Positions 38,533-51,704 of a DNA stretch of 64,000 nucleotides are shown here, in pieces (position 1 is the stretch's first letter; each line of letters begins with the position of its first letter). This DNA is from Kocuria rosea (lineage in GTDB: Bacteria; Actinomycetota; Actinomycetes; Actinomycetales; Micrococcaceae), in assembly GCF_023715525.1 (NCBI RefSeq), contig NZ_JAMBOG010000004.1, positions 62,001-126,000 on the forward strand, in the 5' to 3' direction. A program made the translations under genes and the position numbers. The notes under the pieces are model-generated. The model was not told where the DNA came from, ran no database searches, and saw nothing but the letters and a program-made list of their open reading frames with translations.

Positions 38533-39513
38533 TCAGGAGGACAGGGCCTCGGCGGCCACGGTCGCGTCGGTGCCGGGGATCCGCAGCTCCTCCGCCCGGC
38601 GGTCGGCCATGGCGAGCAGACGGCGGATGCGCCCCGCGATGGCGTCCTTCGTCAGCGGCGGATCCGCCAGACGGCCGAGCTCGTCGAGGCTGGCCTGCTT
38701 GTTCGACAGCCGCAGCTCCCCCGCCTGGCGCAGGTGCTCGGGCACGTCGTCGCCGAGGATGTCGAGGGCGCGCTCGACGCGCGCCCCGGCGGCGACCGCC
38801 GCCTGGGCGGAGCGGCGGAGGTTGGCGTCGTCGAAGTTCGCCAGCCGGTTGGCGGTGGCGCGGACCTCCTTGCGCATCCGCCGGTCCTCCCACTGCAGCA
38901 GCGTCTGGTGGGCGCCCATCCGGGTGAGCAGGGCGGCGATGGCGTCCCCGTCGCGCACCACGACGCGGTCCACGCCGCGCACCTCGCGCGCCTTGGCCAG
39001 CACGCCCAGCCGGCGGGCGGCGCCGACGAGCGCCAGCGCCGCCTCGGGGCCCGGGCAGGTGAACTCCATCGCGGCGGAGCGGCCGGGCTCGGTGAGGGAG
39101 CCGTGGGCGAGGAAGGCCCCGCGCAGCACGGCCTCGGCGTCGGCCACGGCCCCGTTGACGACGGCCGGCGGCAGCCCGCGCACGGGACGCCCGCGGGAGT
39201 CGAGCAGCCCCGTCTGGCGGGCGAGGGCCTCGCCGTGCTCGACGACGCGCACGACGTACGAGCTGCCGCGGCGCAGCCCGCCGCCGGAGACGACGACCAG
39301 CTCGCTGTCGTGGCCGAAGACCTCGGCCACGGCGCGGCGGATGCGCCGCGCCGTGGCGGCCTGGTCCACCTCCGCCTCGATCACGATGCGCCCGGAGACG
39401 ATGTGCAGCCCGCCGGCGAACCGCAGCAGGGCGGACAGCTCGGCGCGCCGCTCCGAGGACCTCTTGACCTCGAGGCGGGACAGTTCTTCCTTGACCGATG
39501 ACGTCAGGGCCAC
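38533..39513 (-). CDS. whiA: DNA-binding protein WhiA
   Basis: A 326-residue WhiA, the conserved Gram-positive regulator needed for sporulation septation in Streptomyces; in non-sporulating actinobacteria it is linked to division genes. The N-terminal LAGLIDADG-like domain (about 20-200) and the C-terminal helix-turn-helix ([20 protein letters not shown], about 276-295) are clear. The GTG start follows AGGAAAGGAA. It lies 70 bases downstream of yvcK in the conserved rapZ-yvcK-whiA cluster. Confidence 0.96.
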   Translation of the reverse strand: MALTSSVKEELSRLEVKRSSERRAELSALLRFAGGLHIVSGRIVIEAEVDQAATARRIRRAVAEVFGHDSELVVVSGGGLRRGSSYVVRVVEHGEALARQTGLLDSRGRPVRGLPPAVVNGAVADAEAVLRGAFLAHGSLTEPGRSAAMEFTCPGPEAALALVGAARRLGVLAKAREVRGVDRVVVRDGDAIAALLTRMGAHQTLLQWEDRRMRKEVRATANRLANFDDANLRRSAQAAVAAGARVERALDILGDDVPEHLRQAGELRLSNKQASLDELGRLADPPLTKDAIAGRIRRLLAMADRRAEELRIPGTDATVAAEALSS

Positions 39514-39583
39514 GCGGTTCCTTTCCTGGGGACTTCGGGGGTGGGACGGGCCGGGCGGGGTGAGCGCGCCGGGCCGCGGGGGC

Positions 39584-40654
39584 TCAGCGGTGGCGCTCGA
39601 AGATCTCCTGGTAGGCGGCCGCCAGCTTCAGCGAGTTGTGCACCGCGGTGCCGGGGCTCGCGCGGACGTCGGCGTAGAAGACCTCGGCGCCCAGCCCGGC
39701 GGCGACCTCCTCGAGGTCGCCGCGGTCCTCCGTCGCGGAGGGGTCGGCGAGCACGACGTCGAGGGTCAGGCCGGAGCAGTACGCGCCCAGCACCCGCAGG
39801 TGGTCGGCGGCGGTCTTGCCCTGCGTCTCGGTGTCCGGCGACAGGTTCAGGGTGACGCAGCGGCGGGCCGCGGACTCGCAGATCGCCCGGCCCAGCCCCG
39901 GGAGCAGCAGGTGCGGCAGCACGGAGGTGTGCCAGGAGCCGGGTCCCAGGACCACCCAGTCGGCGGCCCCGACGGCCTGGACCGCCTCCGGGCAGGCCGG
40001 GGCGTCCGCGGGCACCAGCCGGACGTTGCGCACGTCGGCCTGCTTGGCCAGGTGGGCCTGGCCCGTGATGGTGCGCAGGGGCGCCTCCGCCGGCGGGTGC
40101 CCGGCGGTCGGATGCCCAGTGGGCGGGTGCGCGGCAGGGGGCGGGAGGGCGGGGACGTCGCCCTCGATGACCAGGGGCTGCGTCGACATCGGCAGGACCC
40201 GGCCGCGGGCCCCGAGCAGGGCGCCGGCCCAGTCGAGGCCGGCGACGGGGTCGCCCAGCAGCTCCCACAGCCCGACGATGAGCAGGTTGCCCAGGGCGTG
40301 GTGGTCGAGGCCGGTGGCCCCGCGCTCCGGGGAGCGGAACCGGTGCTGCATGACGTCGCGCCAGGTCCGGCCCCACTCGGAGTCGTCGCACAGGGCCGCG
40401 AGCGCCATCCGCAGGTCCCCCGGCGGCAGGACGCCGAGCTCGTCGCGCAGCCGGCCGGAGGAGCCGCCGTCGTCGGCGACCGTGACGACCGCCGTGAGGG
40501 CGGGGGTGATCCGGCGCAGGGCGGCGAGGTTGGCGGACAGGCCGTGCCCCCCGCCGAGGGCGACCACGGAGGGGTCGGCGGCGTGGTGGGCGTCGGCGTC
40601 GGCGCGGGCGGCGAGGGGCGGCCGGGGGAAGGCGCCGCTGGGGGGAAGGGTCAT
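39584..40654 (-). CDS. yvcK: YvcK family gluconeogenesis/morphology factor
   Basis: A 356-residue member of the YvcK/CofD-like family, which binds UDP-GlcNAc and affects cell-wall precursor supply and growth on gluconeogenic carbon. [17 protein letters not shown] (about 31-47), [17 protein letters not shown] (about 58-74) and [13 protein letters not shown] (about 117-129) are conserved. An unusual insert of His-Pro-Gly-Thr repeats ([17 protein letters not shown], about residues 172-188) lies in a surface region where relatives are short. It is cytoplasmic. It sits 32 bases downstream of rapZ; the ribosome-binding site is weak. Confidence 0.95.
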   Translation of the reverse strand: MTLPPSGAFPRPPLAARADADAHHAADPSVVALGGGHGLSANLAALRRITPALTAVVTVADDGGSSGRLRDELGVLPPGDLRMALAALCDDSEWGRTWRDVMQHRFRSPERGATGLDHHALGNLLIVGLWELLGDPVAGLDWAGALLGARGRVLPMSTQPLVIEGDVPALPPPAAHPPTGHPTAGHPPAEAPLRTITGQAHLAKQADVRNVRLVPADAPACPEAVQAVGAADWVVLGPGSWHTSVLPHLLLPGLGRAICESAARRCVTLNLSPDTETQGKTAADHLRVLGAYCSGLTLDVVLADPSATEDRGDLEEVAAGLGAEVFYADVRASPGTAVHNSLKLAAAYQEIFERHR

Positions 40655-40685
40655 CGAAGGTCCAATGCGGGTGGGGGCGCGCCGG

Positions 40686-41702
40686 TCACTCCCGGCCCAT
40701 GTCCCGGTGCTGGATGTTCACGGTCACGAGCGGCAGCTTGGCGAGCCTGCGAACCACCTCCTCGCTGACGGCCACGGAGCGGTGCTTCCCGCCGGTGCAG
40801 CCGATGGCGATGGTGGCGTAGTGCTTGTTCTCCGTACGGTACCCCGCCAGGACCGGCTCCAGCATGGCCACGAAGCGGTCCACGAACTGGCGCGGGCCCT
40901 CGTCGCGGAAGACGTAGTCGCGGACCTCGGGGTCCTTGCCGGTGTGCGGGCGCAGCGACGGGACCCAGTGCGGGTTGGGGATGAACCGGACGTCGGCCAC
41001 GTAGTTGGCGTCCGCCGGGACGCCGTACTTGAACCCGAAGCTGAGCACGCTCAGGCGCAGCACCACGGGCCCGTCCGCGGCGAACAGGTCGGCCACCGCC
41101 TTCGACAGCGCGTGCACGTTGAACGCGGAGGTGTCGAGCACCACGTCCGCGGACTCCCGCAGATCGCGCAGCAGGGAGCGCTCGGCGCGGATCCCGTCGA
41201 GGATCCGGCCGCCGGCCTGGAGGGGGTGGGGCCGGCGCTGGTGCTCGTAGCGGGAGACGAGGACCTCGTCGGCGGCGTCGAGGAAGAGCACGGAGAAGTC
41301 GACGCCGGAGGCCTCCAGGGCGGCGAGCGTCTCCTTCATGTCGTTGAACAGGGCCTTGCCGCGCACGTCGATGACGACGGCGAGCTTGGGCAGCGCCTGG
41401 GGGGTGCGGGCCACCAGGTCGGCGAGGGTGTGCAGCATCTGCGGCGGCAGGTTGTCCACGACGTACCAGCCGAGGTCCTCGAGCGCGTGCGCGGCGGTGC
41501 TGCGCCCGGCCCCGGACATCCCCGTGACGACGAGCAGCTCCGAGCTCGCGGGTTTGCGCGGTTGCGGCGTCGCGGTGCCCGGGCGGTCGTCCGGGCCCTT
41601 GTCCGGGTCCTTGTCGGGGCTGTGGTCCCGGTCCTCGTCCGGGCCGTCGGCCGGCCGGCCGTGCGCCGTCCCGATGTCCGTCCCGGCGGTGTGTTCGCTC
41701 AT
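40686..41702 (-). CDS. rapZ: RNase adapter protein RapZ
   Basis: A 338-residue RapZ (YvcJ) family P-loop protein. Walker A reads GMSGAGRST (61-69), with Arg in place of the usual Lys, a variant common in the family. In Escherichia coli RapZ directs RNase E to the sRNA GlmZ; in actinobacteria the role is unclear but tied to cell-wall sugar supply. The C-terminal [12 protein letters not shown] block is conserved. The first 52 residues form a low-complexity acidic extension ([16 protein letters not shown]), absent in most relatives. The ATG at 41702 follows GGAGAGG. Confidence 0.94.
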   Translation of the reverse strand: MSEHTAGTDIGTAHGRPADGPDEDRDHSPDKDPDKGPDDRPGTATPQPRKPASSELLVVTGMSGAGRSTAAHALEDLGWYVVDNLPPQMLHTLADLVARTPQALPKLAVVIDVRGKALFNDMKETLAALEASGVDFSVLFLDAADEVLVSRYEHQRRPHPLQAGGRILDGIRAERSLLRDLRESADVVLDTSAFNVHALSKAVADLFAADGPVVLRLSVLSFGFKYGVPADANYVADVRFIPNPHWVPSLRPHTGKDPEVRDYVFRDEGPRQFVDRFVAMLEPVLAGYRTENKHYATIAIGCTGGKHRSVAVSEEVVRRLAKLPLVTVNIQHRDMGRE

Positions 41703-41796
41703 GGCCTCTCCGTCTCCCGTCGTGCTCTCCCGTGCTCGTGCTGCCGGTGGGGCCGCAGCCTCGCGCCCCGCCCGGTCCTCGCGGTGGTCCCGCCCC

Positions 41797-41802
41797 AGCC
41801 TA
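41797..41802 (-). promoter_or_regulatory. Predicted -10 box of the rapZ-yvcK-whiA operon
   Basis: TAGGCT on the minus strand, with AGGACA 16 bases upstream as a fair -35. Transcription would start about 90 bases ahead of the rapZ ATG, inside the 172-base gap after uvrC. Confidence 0.4.
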
Positions 41803-41874
41803 ACCAAGTCGGCGATCGTGTCCTCCTGCTACGGGCCCGGGGTCCCGCCGGGGCCGCGGCCGTGCGCCCCCGGC

Positions 41875-43923
41875 TCAGGCGAGCACCTCGCCGGTGGTCA
41901 TGTTGACCGCCGGGGCGACGTCCTCGTCCCCCGCCTGCAGCGCCGCGGCGACCTTCTCCGCGAGCGTGCGCCCGAAGCCGGGCACCTGCTCGATCTCCTC
42001 CACGCGCGCGGCCTTGAGCTTCTTCACCGACCCGAAGTGCTTGAGCAGCGCCTTCTGCTTGGCCGGGCCCACGCCCGGGAGGCTGTCGAGCACCGAGACG
42101 GTCATCGCGGAGGACCGCTTCTTGCGGTGGAAGGTGATCGCGAAGCGGTGGGCCTCGTCGCGGATGCGCTGCAGCAGGTACAGGCCCTGGCTGGCGCGCG
42201 GGAGGATCACCGGGAACTCGTCGTCGGGCACCCACACCTCCTCCAGGCGCTTGGCCAGGCCGACGACGTGGACGTCGTCGATGCCGAGGTCGGCGAGGGC
42301 CCGGGCGGCAGCGGCCACCTGGGGCGGGCCGCCGTCGACGACCACGAGGCTCGGCGGGTACGCGAACCTCGCCCGCTCCGGAGCCTCCCCCCGGGCGTCC
42401 ACCTGGCCGGTGCGCGGCCCGGCGGCCTCCCGCTCGGCCTTCTCCTCCAGGTGGCGCCGGAAGCGGCGGGAGATGACGTCGTACATCGAGGCGGTGTCGT
42501 CCCGGGCGGCCTCCCCGGTGATCGAGAACTTCCGGTAGTCGGCCTTCTTGGGCAGCCCGTCCTCGAAGACGACCATGGACGCGACGACGTTGGTGCCCTG
42601 CACGTGGGAGATGTCGTAGCACTCGATGCGCATCAGCGGCACGGGGATGTCCAGGGCCTCCTGCAGCTCCTGCAGCGACGCCGAGCGGGTGGTAATGTCC
42701 CCGGCGCGCCGGGACTTGTGCAGCTTCAGCGCCTGCCGGGCGTTCTCCCGGACCGTGTCCATGAGGTGGGCCTTCTCCCCGCGCTGCGGCACGGCGATCG
42801 TCACGCGCGACCCGCGCAACCCGGAGAGCCACTCCTCGAGCCGGTCGGCGTTGTCCGCGGGCTCCGAGACCAGCACGGTGCGCGGGATCGCGTCCTCCCG
42901 GTAGGCGAGCTCCGCGGCCGGGCGGTGCTTGGAGCCGCGCGGCTCCGGGGGCGCGGCGGCGCCGACGCTCTCGGCGGCCTCCGCGGCCGTGTCCCCGTAG
43001 ACCTGCTCGAGCAGCTGCTCCAGCAGCCGCCCGCCGTCGGCCTCCTCGACCTTCTCCGTCACCCACCCGCGCTGGCCGCGGATGCGTCCGGCGCGGACGT
43101 GGAAGACCTGCACGGCCGCCTCCAGCTCGTCCTCCGCGAGGGCGAAGAAGTCCGCGTCCGTGCTGTCGGAGAGCACGACGGCGTTGCGCTCGAACGCCTT
43201 CTCCAGGGCGGCGATGTCGTCCCGGCGGGCGGCGGCCGTCTCGAAGTCCATGGCCGCCGCGGCCTCCTGCATCTGCCGCTGCAGCTCCTTGATGAACGGG
43301 GTGGCGTGCCCGGCCATGAAGCGGCACAGGTCCTCGGCGAGGGCGTAGTGGTCCTCCTCGGAGATCCGTCCCACGCACGGCGCCGAGCACTTGTCGATGT
43401 AGCCCAGCAGGCACGGGCGACCGGACTGCTCGGCGCGGCGGTAGACGCCCCGGGAGCAGGTCCGCACCGGGAAGACGCGCAGCAGGGCGTCGAGGGTCTC
43501 GCGGATCGCCCAGGCCTGCGAGTAGGGGCCGAAGTAGCGGTTGCCCTTCTTCTTCTCCCCGCGCACCACCTGGGCGCGCGGGACCTGCTCCGACATCGTC
43601 ACGGCGAGGTAGGGGTAGGACTTGTCGTCCCGGTAGGCGATGTTGAACCGGGGCTTGAACTCCTTGATCCACGTGTACTCGAGCTGCAGGGACTCCAGCT
43701 CGCTGCCCACCACGGTCCACTCGACGCCGGCGGCGGTGGTGACCATGGCCCGCGTCTTGGGGCTCAGGGCGTGCAGGGGCGCGAAGTAGGAGCTCAGCCG
43801 GTTGCGCAGGTTCTTGGCCTTGCCCACGTAGATCACGCGCCCGTACTCGTCCCGGAAGCGGTAGACCCCCGGGTCGGTGGGGATGTCCTGGCGTGCGGGG
43901 CGGTAGCTCGCCGGATCGGCCAC
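41875..43923 (-). CDS. uvrC: Excinuclease ABC subunit C
   Basis: A 682-residue nucleotide-excision-repair nuclease that makes both incisions. In order: GIY-YIG domain ([20 protein letters not shown], about 18-37), UVR motif (about 205-240), RNase H-like endonuclease domain ([11 protein letters not shown] near 435) and paired helix-hairpin-helix motifs at the C terminus ([16 protein letters not shown]). The GTG start at 43923 follows AGGGGGAG. It lies 14 bases after the HAD phosphatase and in the same operon as uvrA. Confidence 0.97.
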   Translation of the reverse strand: MADPASYRPARQDIPTDPGVYRFRDEYGRVIYVGKAKNLRNRLSSYFAPLHALSPKTRAMVTTAAGVEWTVVGSELESLQLEYTWIKEFKPRFNIAYRDDKSYPYLAVTMSEQVPRAQVVRGEKKKGNRYFGPYSQAWAIRETLDALLRVFPVRTCSRGVYRRAEQSGRPCLLGYIDKCSAPCVGRISEEDHYALAEDLCRFMAGHATPFIKELQRQMQEAAAAMDFETAAARRDDIAALEKAFERNAVVLSDSTDADFFALAEDELEAAVQVFHVRAGRIRGQRGWVTEKVEEADGGRLLEQLLEQVYGDTAAEAAESVGAAAPPEPRGSKHRPAAELAYREDAIPRTVLVSEPADNADRLEEWLSGLRGSRVTIAVPQRGEKAHLMDTVRENARQALKLHKSRRAGDITTRSASLQELQEALDIPVPLMRIECYDISHVQGTNVVASMVVFEDGLPKKADYRKFSITGEAARDDTASMYDVISRRFRRHLEEKAEREAAGPRTGQVDARGEAPERARFAYPPSLVVVDGGPPQVAAAARALADLGIDDVHVVGLAKRLEEVWVPDDEFPVILPRASQGLYLLQRIRDEAHRFAITFHRKKRSSAMTVSVLDSLPGVGPAKQKALLKHFGSVKKLKAARVEEIEQVPGFGRTLAEKVAAALQAGDEDVAPAVNMTTGEVLA

Positions 43924-43937
43924 GGTCCGACTCCCCC

Positions 43938-44632
43938 TCAGCGGCCCGTGGGGGCCAGGGAGGTGTACGGCGCGAGCAGCCCGGCCAGCTCGGCGGCGTC
44001 CCCGGCCACGGCCGCGAAGCCGTGCCCGAGCTCGTCCTCGGCCGCGAAGCCCCAGGCCACTCCCAGGCAGTCCAGCCCGTGGGCGGCGGCGCCCTCGGCG
44101 TCGTAGCGGCGGTCGCCGACCATCACGGTGCGGGCCGGATCGGGCGTGTGCACCCCCAGCCGGCGCAGGGCCTCGCCGATGATCGCGGGCTTGTCGTGGG
44201 CGAGATCGGTGCGGGCGTGGGGTGCCGCGAGGTCGTCGGCGGCGCCGGAGACGGTCCCGAACCACCGGCCCAGCCCGAAGCGCTCGACGGCGAGCTCGGC
44301 GACCGGCTCGGGCTTCTGGGTGGCCACGGCCATCCGCACGCCGGCGGCGTGCAGGCTCGCCAGCAGCTCCTCCACGCCGGGGTAGATCCGGGTCTGCGCC
44401 AGGCCCTCGGTGCGGTAGCGGGCCCGGTAGGCGGCGACCACGTGCGGGATCTCCTCCTCCGGGACGTCGGTGAACGCGCGCAGGGACACGCCCACGGGCG
44501 GGCCGACGAACCGGCGCAGGTCCTCGGGCACGGGGTGGCCGCGCTCGGCCAGCGCCCGGGCGATCCCGCCGGTGATGGCCCCGGCCGGGTCGAGGACCGT
44601 GCCGTCGAGGTCCCACAGGACCACGGGAGCGC

Positions 44633-44636
<4 letters not shown>
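43938..44636 (-). CDS. HAD family hydrolase (phosphoglycolate phosphatase-like)
   Basis: A 232-residue HAD phosphatase. Motif I is DLDGTVLD with nucleophile D9 and acid D11, motif II is the T in VATQKPEP, motif III a lysine in [13 protein letters not shown], and motif [15 protein letters not shown]. The cap is the helical type seen in Gph and PpaX, so phosphoglycolate or pyrophosphate are likely substrates. It overlaps the uvrA stop by four bases (ATGA) and precedes uvrC by 14 bases. Its place inside a repair operon fits removal of phosphoglycolate released from damaged DNA ends, but that is inference. Confidence 0.88.
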
Positions 44637-47623
<2,987 letters not shown>

Positions 47624-47630
47624 GCGTTCC

Positions 47631-47636
47631 ACTCTA
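47631..47636 (-). promoter_or_regulatory. Predicted -10 box for leaderless uvrA transcript
   Basis: TAGAGT on the minus strand ends seven bases before the GTG at 47623. No SOS-type LexA box (GAACN7GTTC-like) was recognised nearby. Confidence 0.4.
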
Positions 47637-47675
47637 GTACCGGCCCCGGACATCCGGCCCGGCCCGTGGGCGGGT

Positions 47676-49433
47676 TCACACGCGGTCCACGGGGCCGGTC
47701 GCGGTGTCCTCGCGCTGCCGCCCGGGGGCGCCCGGACCGGTGCCGGCGGCGCCGGGCACGGCGTCGCCGCGGTCCCCGGAGCCTGCCCGGGCCCCGGCGG
47801 CCGTGGCCTCCTGCTGGCGCCGGCGGACCTCGCGGGCGTCGAGGGTGCGGGTGACCACGCGCATCTGCCCGGTCTCGGGGTCCACCTCGACGATGTCCAC
47901 GGTGCGGCGCAGCGGGACCTCCTTGATGAGCAGCACCGTGCCCAGGGTGAGCAGCGAGGCGATCCCGGCGACCAGGAAGATCAGGCCGGTGCCGGTGCCG
48001 TAGGCGTCGCGCACCACCTCCAGGACCGGGCCCGGCAGCGCCCCGAGGTCCATGCTGGACGCGTGGGCGCTCGCCGCCTCGGGGTCCACGCCCTGCGAGC
48101 GCGCGTAGTCCTGCATCCGTCCGGTGAGGTGGGCGGTCATGAGGGCGCCGAAGGCGGAGACGGAGACGGCGCCGCCGAGGGTGCGGAAGAACGCCACGGA
48201 GGAGGACGCCGCGCCCATGTCCTGGAGGCCCACGGTGTTCTGCACGGCGAGGACCAGGTTCTGGTTGAGCGCGCCGATGCCCAGGCCGATGAGGAAGATG
48301 AACACGCCCACGGCCCACACCGCGGTGTCGTGCGTGAGGGAGGAGGCGAGGAACAGCCCCGTGGACATCAGCACGGCGGCGACCACGAGGATCACCTTCC
48401 ACCGCCCGAAGCGGGTGATGAGCTGCCCGGCGAGCGTGGAGCCGATGAGGGAGCCCAGGACCTGCGGGAGCATGAGCACACCGGCCATGGTGGGGGTGAA
48501 GCCCTGGCCGAGCTGGAAGTACTGGCCCAGGTAGGTGGTGGAGGCGAACATCGCCCCGCCCGTGGCGATCGCGGCGAGGATCGCGAGCGCGGTGGTGCGC
48601 TCGGTGACCACCCGGATCGGCAGCACCGGCTCCGCGGCGCGCTGCTCGACGAGCACGAACAGCACGGAGCCCACGAGGGCGGAGCCCAGCAGGGCCCCCG
48701 AGGTCGGGGAGACCCACTCGAACATCCCGGGCTTGCCGGCCAGGGACACCCACAGCAGCAGGGCGGAGGCGGAGACCATCAGCAGCACGATGCCGAGCCA
48801 GTCGATGCTGACCTTGCGCGGGGCCTGCGGCGGGATGTGCAGGGTGCGCTGGACGAGCACGGCGGCGAGCACGGCGAGGGGGGCGGGGATGAGGAAGACC
48901 CAGCGCCAGCCGAAGCTGTCCACGATCAGGCCGCCGAGCAGCGGCCCGGCGGAGGTGGCCACGGCCATGACGGCGCCCATGTAGCCGGAGTACCGGCCGC
49001 GCTCGCGCGGCGGGATGATCGTCCCGAGGATCGTCATGGCCAGGGCCATGAGCCCGCCCATGGCGACGCCCTGGACCACGCGGGCCAGGATGAGGAACTC
49101 GATGGTCGGGGCGAGGCCGGCCATGCCGGAGCCGACCACGAAGATCACGATGGCGAGCTGGAACAGCTTCTTCTTGTCGAAGAGGTCCGCGAGCTTGCCC
49201 CAGATCGGGGTGGTCACCGCGTTGGCGAGCAGGGTGCCCGTGACGGTCCAGGAGAGGGAGGTCTGGTCGCCGCCGAGGTCGGCCATGATGACCGGCAGGG
49301 CGGTGCCGATGATGGTCAGGGTGACCATCGCCATGAAGAACGCGGAGAGGATCCCGGTGAGGGCCCGCAGCACGTCCTTGTGGGAGGCTCCGGTCCCCCC
49401 GTGCGGTGCGGCGGTCGGGTGCTGGGGCGTCAT
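47676..49433 (-). CDS. DHA2 family MFS multidrug exporter
   Basis: A 585-residue drug:H+ antiporter with 14 hydrophobic segments between about residues 25 and 500. Diagnostic motifs: [11 protein letters not shown] (motif A, about 79-89), [18 protein letters not shown] (motif B, about 114-131), and [17 protein letters not shown] (motif C, about 154-170). The C-terminal 90 residues are a charged cytoplasmic tail. ATG at 49433 has AGGAG 11 bases upstream; a GTG four codons earlier overlaps the MarR stop but lacks spacing. It is coupled to the MarR regulator, so expression is probably induced by its substrates. Substrates unknown. Confidence 0.92.
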   Translation of the reverse strand: MTPQHPTAAPHGGTGASHKDVLRALTGILSAFFMAMVTLTIIGTALPVIMADLGGDQTSLSWTVTGTLLANAVTTPIWGKLADLFDKKKLFQLAIVIFVVGSGMAGLAPTIEFLILARVVQGVAMGGLMALAMTILGTIIPPRERGRYSGYMGAVMAVATSAGPLLGGLIVDSFGWRWVFLIPAPLAVLAAVLVQRTLHIPPQAPRKVSIDWLGIVLLMVSASALLLWVSLAGKPGMFEWVSPTSGALLGSALVGSVLFVLVEQRAAEPVLPIRVVTERTTALAILAAIATGGAMFASTTYLGQYFQLGQGFTPTMAGVLMLPQVLGSLIGSTLAGQLITRFGRWKVILVVAAVLMSTGLFLASSLTHDTAVWAVGVFIFLIGLGIGALNQNLVLAVQNTVGLQDMGAASSSVAFFRTLGGAVSVSAFGALMTAHLTGRMQDYARSQGVDPEAASAHASSMDLGALPGPVLEVVRDAYGTGTGLIFLVAGIASLLTLGTVLLIKEVPLRRTVDIVEVDPETGQMRVVTRTLDAREVRRRQQEATAAGARAGSGDRGDAVPGAAGTGPGAPGRQREDTATGPVDRV

Positions 49434-49441
49434 GTCGCGGT

Positions 49442-50008
49442 TCACTCCTCGTTCTCTCGGTCGGTGCTGTCGTTCGTGCTGTCGTCCGTGCCGCCGGGGG
49501 CGGTCCCGGCCGCGGGAGGCCGGTCGGCGCTCCCCGCCCGGCGGGCGCACGACGTCGTGCGCTCCACCCCCAGGGAGTCCAGGAAGACGGTGGCGATCTC
49601 GTTGATGGCCGTGCGGCTCGCACGGGCCTGCGCCTCGTCCCAGCCCTCGAGCCGGGCGGCGAGGCGCTGGGCGTCGTGCTCCACGACCGCCTGGACCTCG
49701 GCCCGGCCGCGCTCCGTGATGGCCACCAGGGCGGCCCGGCCGTCCACGGGGTCCGGGGTGCGCTCCACAAGCCCGGCCTCCTCCAGCCCTGCGAGCTGGC
49801 GGCTGAGCCCGGACGGGCCGAGTCCGGTGTCGGAGGCCATGGCGGTGGCGCGCCGCGGGCCCGTGCCGTCCAGGTAGTACAGCAGTGCCACGGCGGTGGG
49901 GTTGAGCGGGCGCTGGCCGGGCTCGGTCTTGGTCACGCGCTTCATGACGCGCTGCAGCTCGAGCAGGTCGCGGACCAGCTCCACGGCGGTGTCGTGGGAG
50001 ACGGGCAA
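49442..50008 (-). CDS. MarR family transcriptional regulator
   Basis: A 188-residue winged-helix repressor. The DNA-binding helices are around RRATAMASDTGLGPSGLSRQLAGLE (centred on residue 75) and the wing is DPVDGRAALVAITERGR. The long C-terminal helix supports dimerisation, and the last 25 residues are disordered Asp/Thr/Asn-rich. TTG at 50008 is chosen because GAGGAGGAG lies six bases before it; no ATG or GTG fits. It is located directly upstream of, and translationally linked to, the exporter gene, and is therefore likely its ligand-responsive repressor. Confidence 0.9.
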   Translation of the reverse strand: MPVSHDTAVELVRDLLELQRVMKRVTKTEPGQRPLNPTAVALLYYLDGTGPRRATAMASDTGLGPSGLSRQLAGLEEAGLVERTPDPVDGRAALVAITERGRAEVQAVVEHDAQRLAARLEGWDEAQARASRTAINEIATVFLDSLGVERTTSCARRAGSADRPPAAGTAPGGTDDSTNDSTDRENEE

Positions 50009-50162
50009 GGGACACTCCTCCTCGACGAGGCGGTCGGCAGGACGAACGGGGGAACGACGACAGGGCACTGGACCTGCACGTCCCGCAGCGGCTCGCACCG
50101 GTCCCGCGGGGATCGCGTCGACGGCGCCGTCCGGTGAGCACAGCCGGCAGCCCAGATGATTT

Positions 50163-50182
50163 GTTGCCTCACGCAACTTTAC
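50163..50182 (-). promoter_or_regulatory. Probable MarR operator overlapping the -10 box
   Basis: GTTGC-CTCAC-GCAAC is a perfect 5-bp inverted repeat (50163-50177). TAAAGT (minus strand, 50181-50176) overlaps its edge and fits a -10 box. A repressor bound here would block transcription of marR and the exporter. The leader to the TTG start would be about 160 bases. Confidence 0.6.
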
Positions 50183-50967
50183 GGGCTCGGGCGGCGGTCC
50201 ACAAGGCGCGACAGGGTGCGTCCCGTCACGTCCGGCCGGCGGGGACCGGCGGAGGAGTCCCTCGGAGCCGAGGCCGGAGCGGCGCGGGAACGGGCGGGCC
50301 GGAGCGCCCGGACGGCCGCTCTCGTCGGGTCGCGGCGCTCCTGGCCCGCGGACGGTCGACGGCAGGAACCGGCCGGACAGTGGACGGCGGAGCGGCCGGC
50401 TACGCGGGGCCGGGCGACGCGGCCGGTGCGGCAGATGGTCTGGCGGAGGCCGCGGGGTGTCCGCCGGGGGCCTCGGACGTGTCCGAGACGGTGGAGCAGC
50501 CGACCGGGGCGGGCCTCACGGGAACCGGCACGACCGGTGAGAGCTTTCCCGGCATGGCACCGCCCTTCGATCCGCCGGCCGGTGCTGAGCCCGGGCCTCC
50601 TCCCTCCATGTTCCCTAAAGCGAACCCAAAGCGCCAGGGCCGGAGATCACGATCCGGCCACCGGCGCGTCCTGCACCCCTCCCCCACGGGTCACAGCAGC
50701 GGCCCTGGTCCCGGCGAGCAGGGCGGCGGCCCGCCCATCGCCCCCGACGGACCAGCGCCGGCACGACGCCGAGCGGGTCGTCACTGCCGGGGGGCTCGAT
50801 GCGCTCCGCGCCCCGGACGGGGCCGAGGTCGGCGGGCCGCGGAGGCCTGTGGCCGCCCGACTGGCTCCCTGGGAGATTCCTGAGCAGCCCGTGTTGCAGC
50901 ACGGGTCTCTTCCATCAGCCGGAGGGAAGGACGGTAGGGGCATCGGTGCCTGAACCTGATCCCCGAG
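50183..50967. other. Gene-poor stretch, nothing convincing
   Basis: Nearly 800 bases with no credible gene. Open frames on the plus strand are Arg/Pro-rich without start signals or recognisable motifs. Two small hairpins are visible: GGCCGGA/TCCGGCC (50638-50659) and CCCGTG/CACGGG (50888-50905). The latter may help end the pseudogene transcript on the minus strand. It could be a remnant of lost genes. Confidence 0.4.
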
Positions 50968-51536
50968 TTATTCGCCCGTGTAGTAATCCACGGTCCCGGC
51001 GTTGACCATCTTGCACTCATTGACAGCACCGGACGTGACCGGCAGGTAGAGCTCACGGAAGGCTTCGTAGCAGGACATTCCGTTCTGCCACTCGGCGTAC
51101 GCCTGGTCGTAGTAGAACTGACCCGGGTCAGGGGCTTCAGCCTCTTCAATGGCCTTGCCGATCACCGGATCGATGTAGCCCTGTTCAATCACGTGGCAGG
51201 TCTGCACTTCCCGGAAGTCGTCGGGGTGTACTGCGGGCAGAACTACCCGTAGGCCCTCGCGCCACAGGCCACAGCCTGAAAGGTTTCGTCCTGGGTCATC
51301 GGTATCTGAGCCTCAGAAGCCGGGTAGCAGGGGCTTCCGTGGCCTCCGGGGTGGACGCAGCAGAAGGGGCCTTGGACGGCTTATGGCTGGCCGGCTTGCG
51401 GAGTCGCGGTGACGCCGGCAGAGGCCGTAGGAGAGGCGCTGGGGCTTTCCTGGGGCGGCCAGGAGGCGTTGCTGCAGCCGGTGACAGTAAGTGCGATTGC
51501 CGCAGTTGTGGCGGCAAGTCGGAAGGCGGTCTTCAA
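50968..51536 (-). pseudogene. Frameshifted lipoprotein gene
   Basis: A TTG at 51536 with AAGGGGG upstream opens a clear lipoprotein signal: positively charged N terminus, hydrophobic core (AATTAAIALTV) and lipobox TVTGCSN. The sequence then continues only by changing frame three times. It runs signal and ASAGVTATPQAG in one frame, the linker SKAPSAASTPEATEAPAT in a second, MTQDETFQAVACG back in the first, then LWREGLRVVLPAVHPDDF and the rest to TVDYYTGE in the third. Joined, these read as one natural protein of about 185 residues. The region is visibly less GC-rich than its neighbours. Sequence errors could also cause this, but three shifts in about 200 bases favour decay. Function unknown. 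Confidence 0.7.
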
Positions 51537-51691
51537 GGTGGCCCCCTTCCCCGGTGAGTGATTTGGCCTCAGTAAGGAACCTGCCGGAGAGGGCGACACA
51601 CCTGGGCCTGTCGACGGCTCCTGTGCGGCGCTCCCCGCCCTGCCGCCGCACCGCTCCTACGGGCGAAGTGGCACGGACTACAGCGCGGGAG

Positions 51692-51697
51692 TACGGT
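51692..51697 (+). promoter_or_regulatory. Predicted -10 box for leaderless hydrolase gene
   Basis: TACGGT ends seven bases before the ATG at 51705. A GTG two codons upstream of that ATG is too close to the box to be used. Confidence 0.45.
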
Positions 51698-51704
51698 CGT
51701 GCCC

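Noticed and set aside
50886-50905. CCCGTG-N6-CACGGG hairpin as a possible tRNA or small RNA
   Set aside because: No acceptor stem, T-loop or D-loop sequences around it. No tRNA-like T-loop was found anywhere in the window.
50156-50953. Plus-strand open frame of 265 codons in the gene-poor region
   Set aside because: Arg/Pro-rich, no ribosome-binding site, and it starts inside the MarR operator. Codon pattern is not like neighbouring genes.
50968-51536. Programmed frameshifting in the lipoprotein gene
   Set aside because: Three separate shifts in different directions without slippery heptamers. Decay or sequence error is far simpler.
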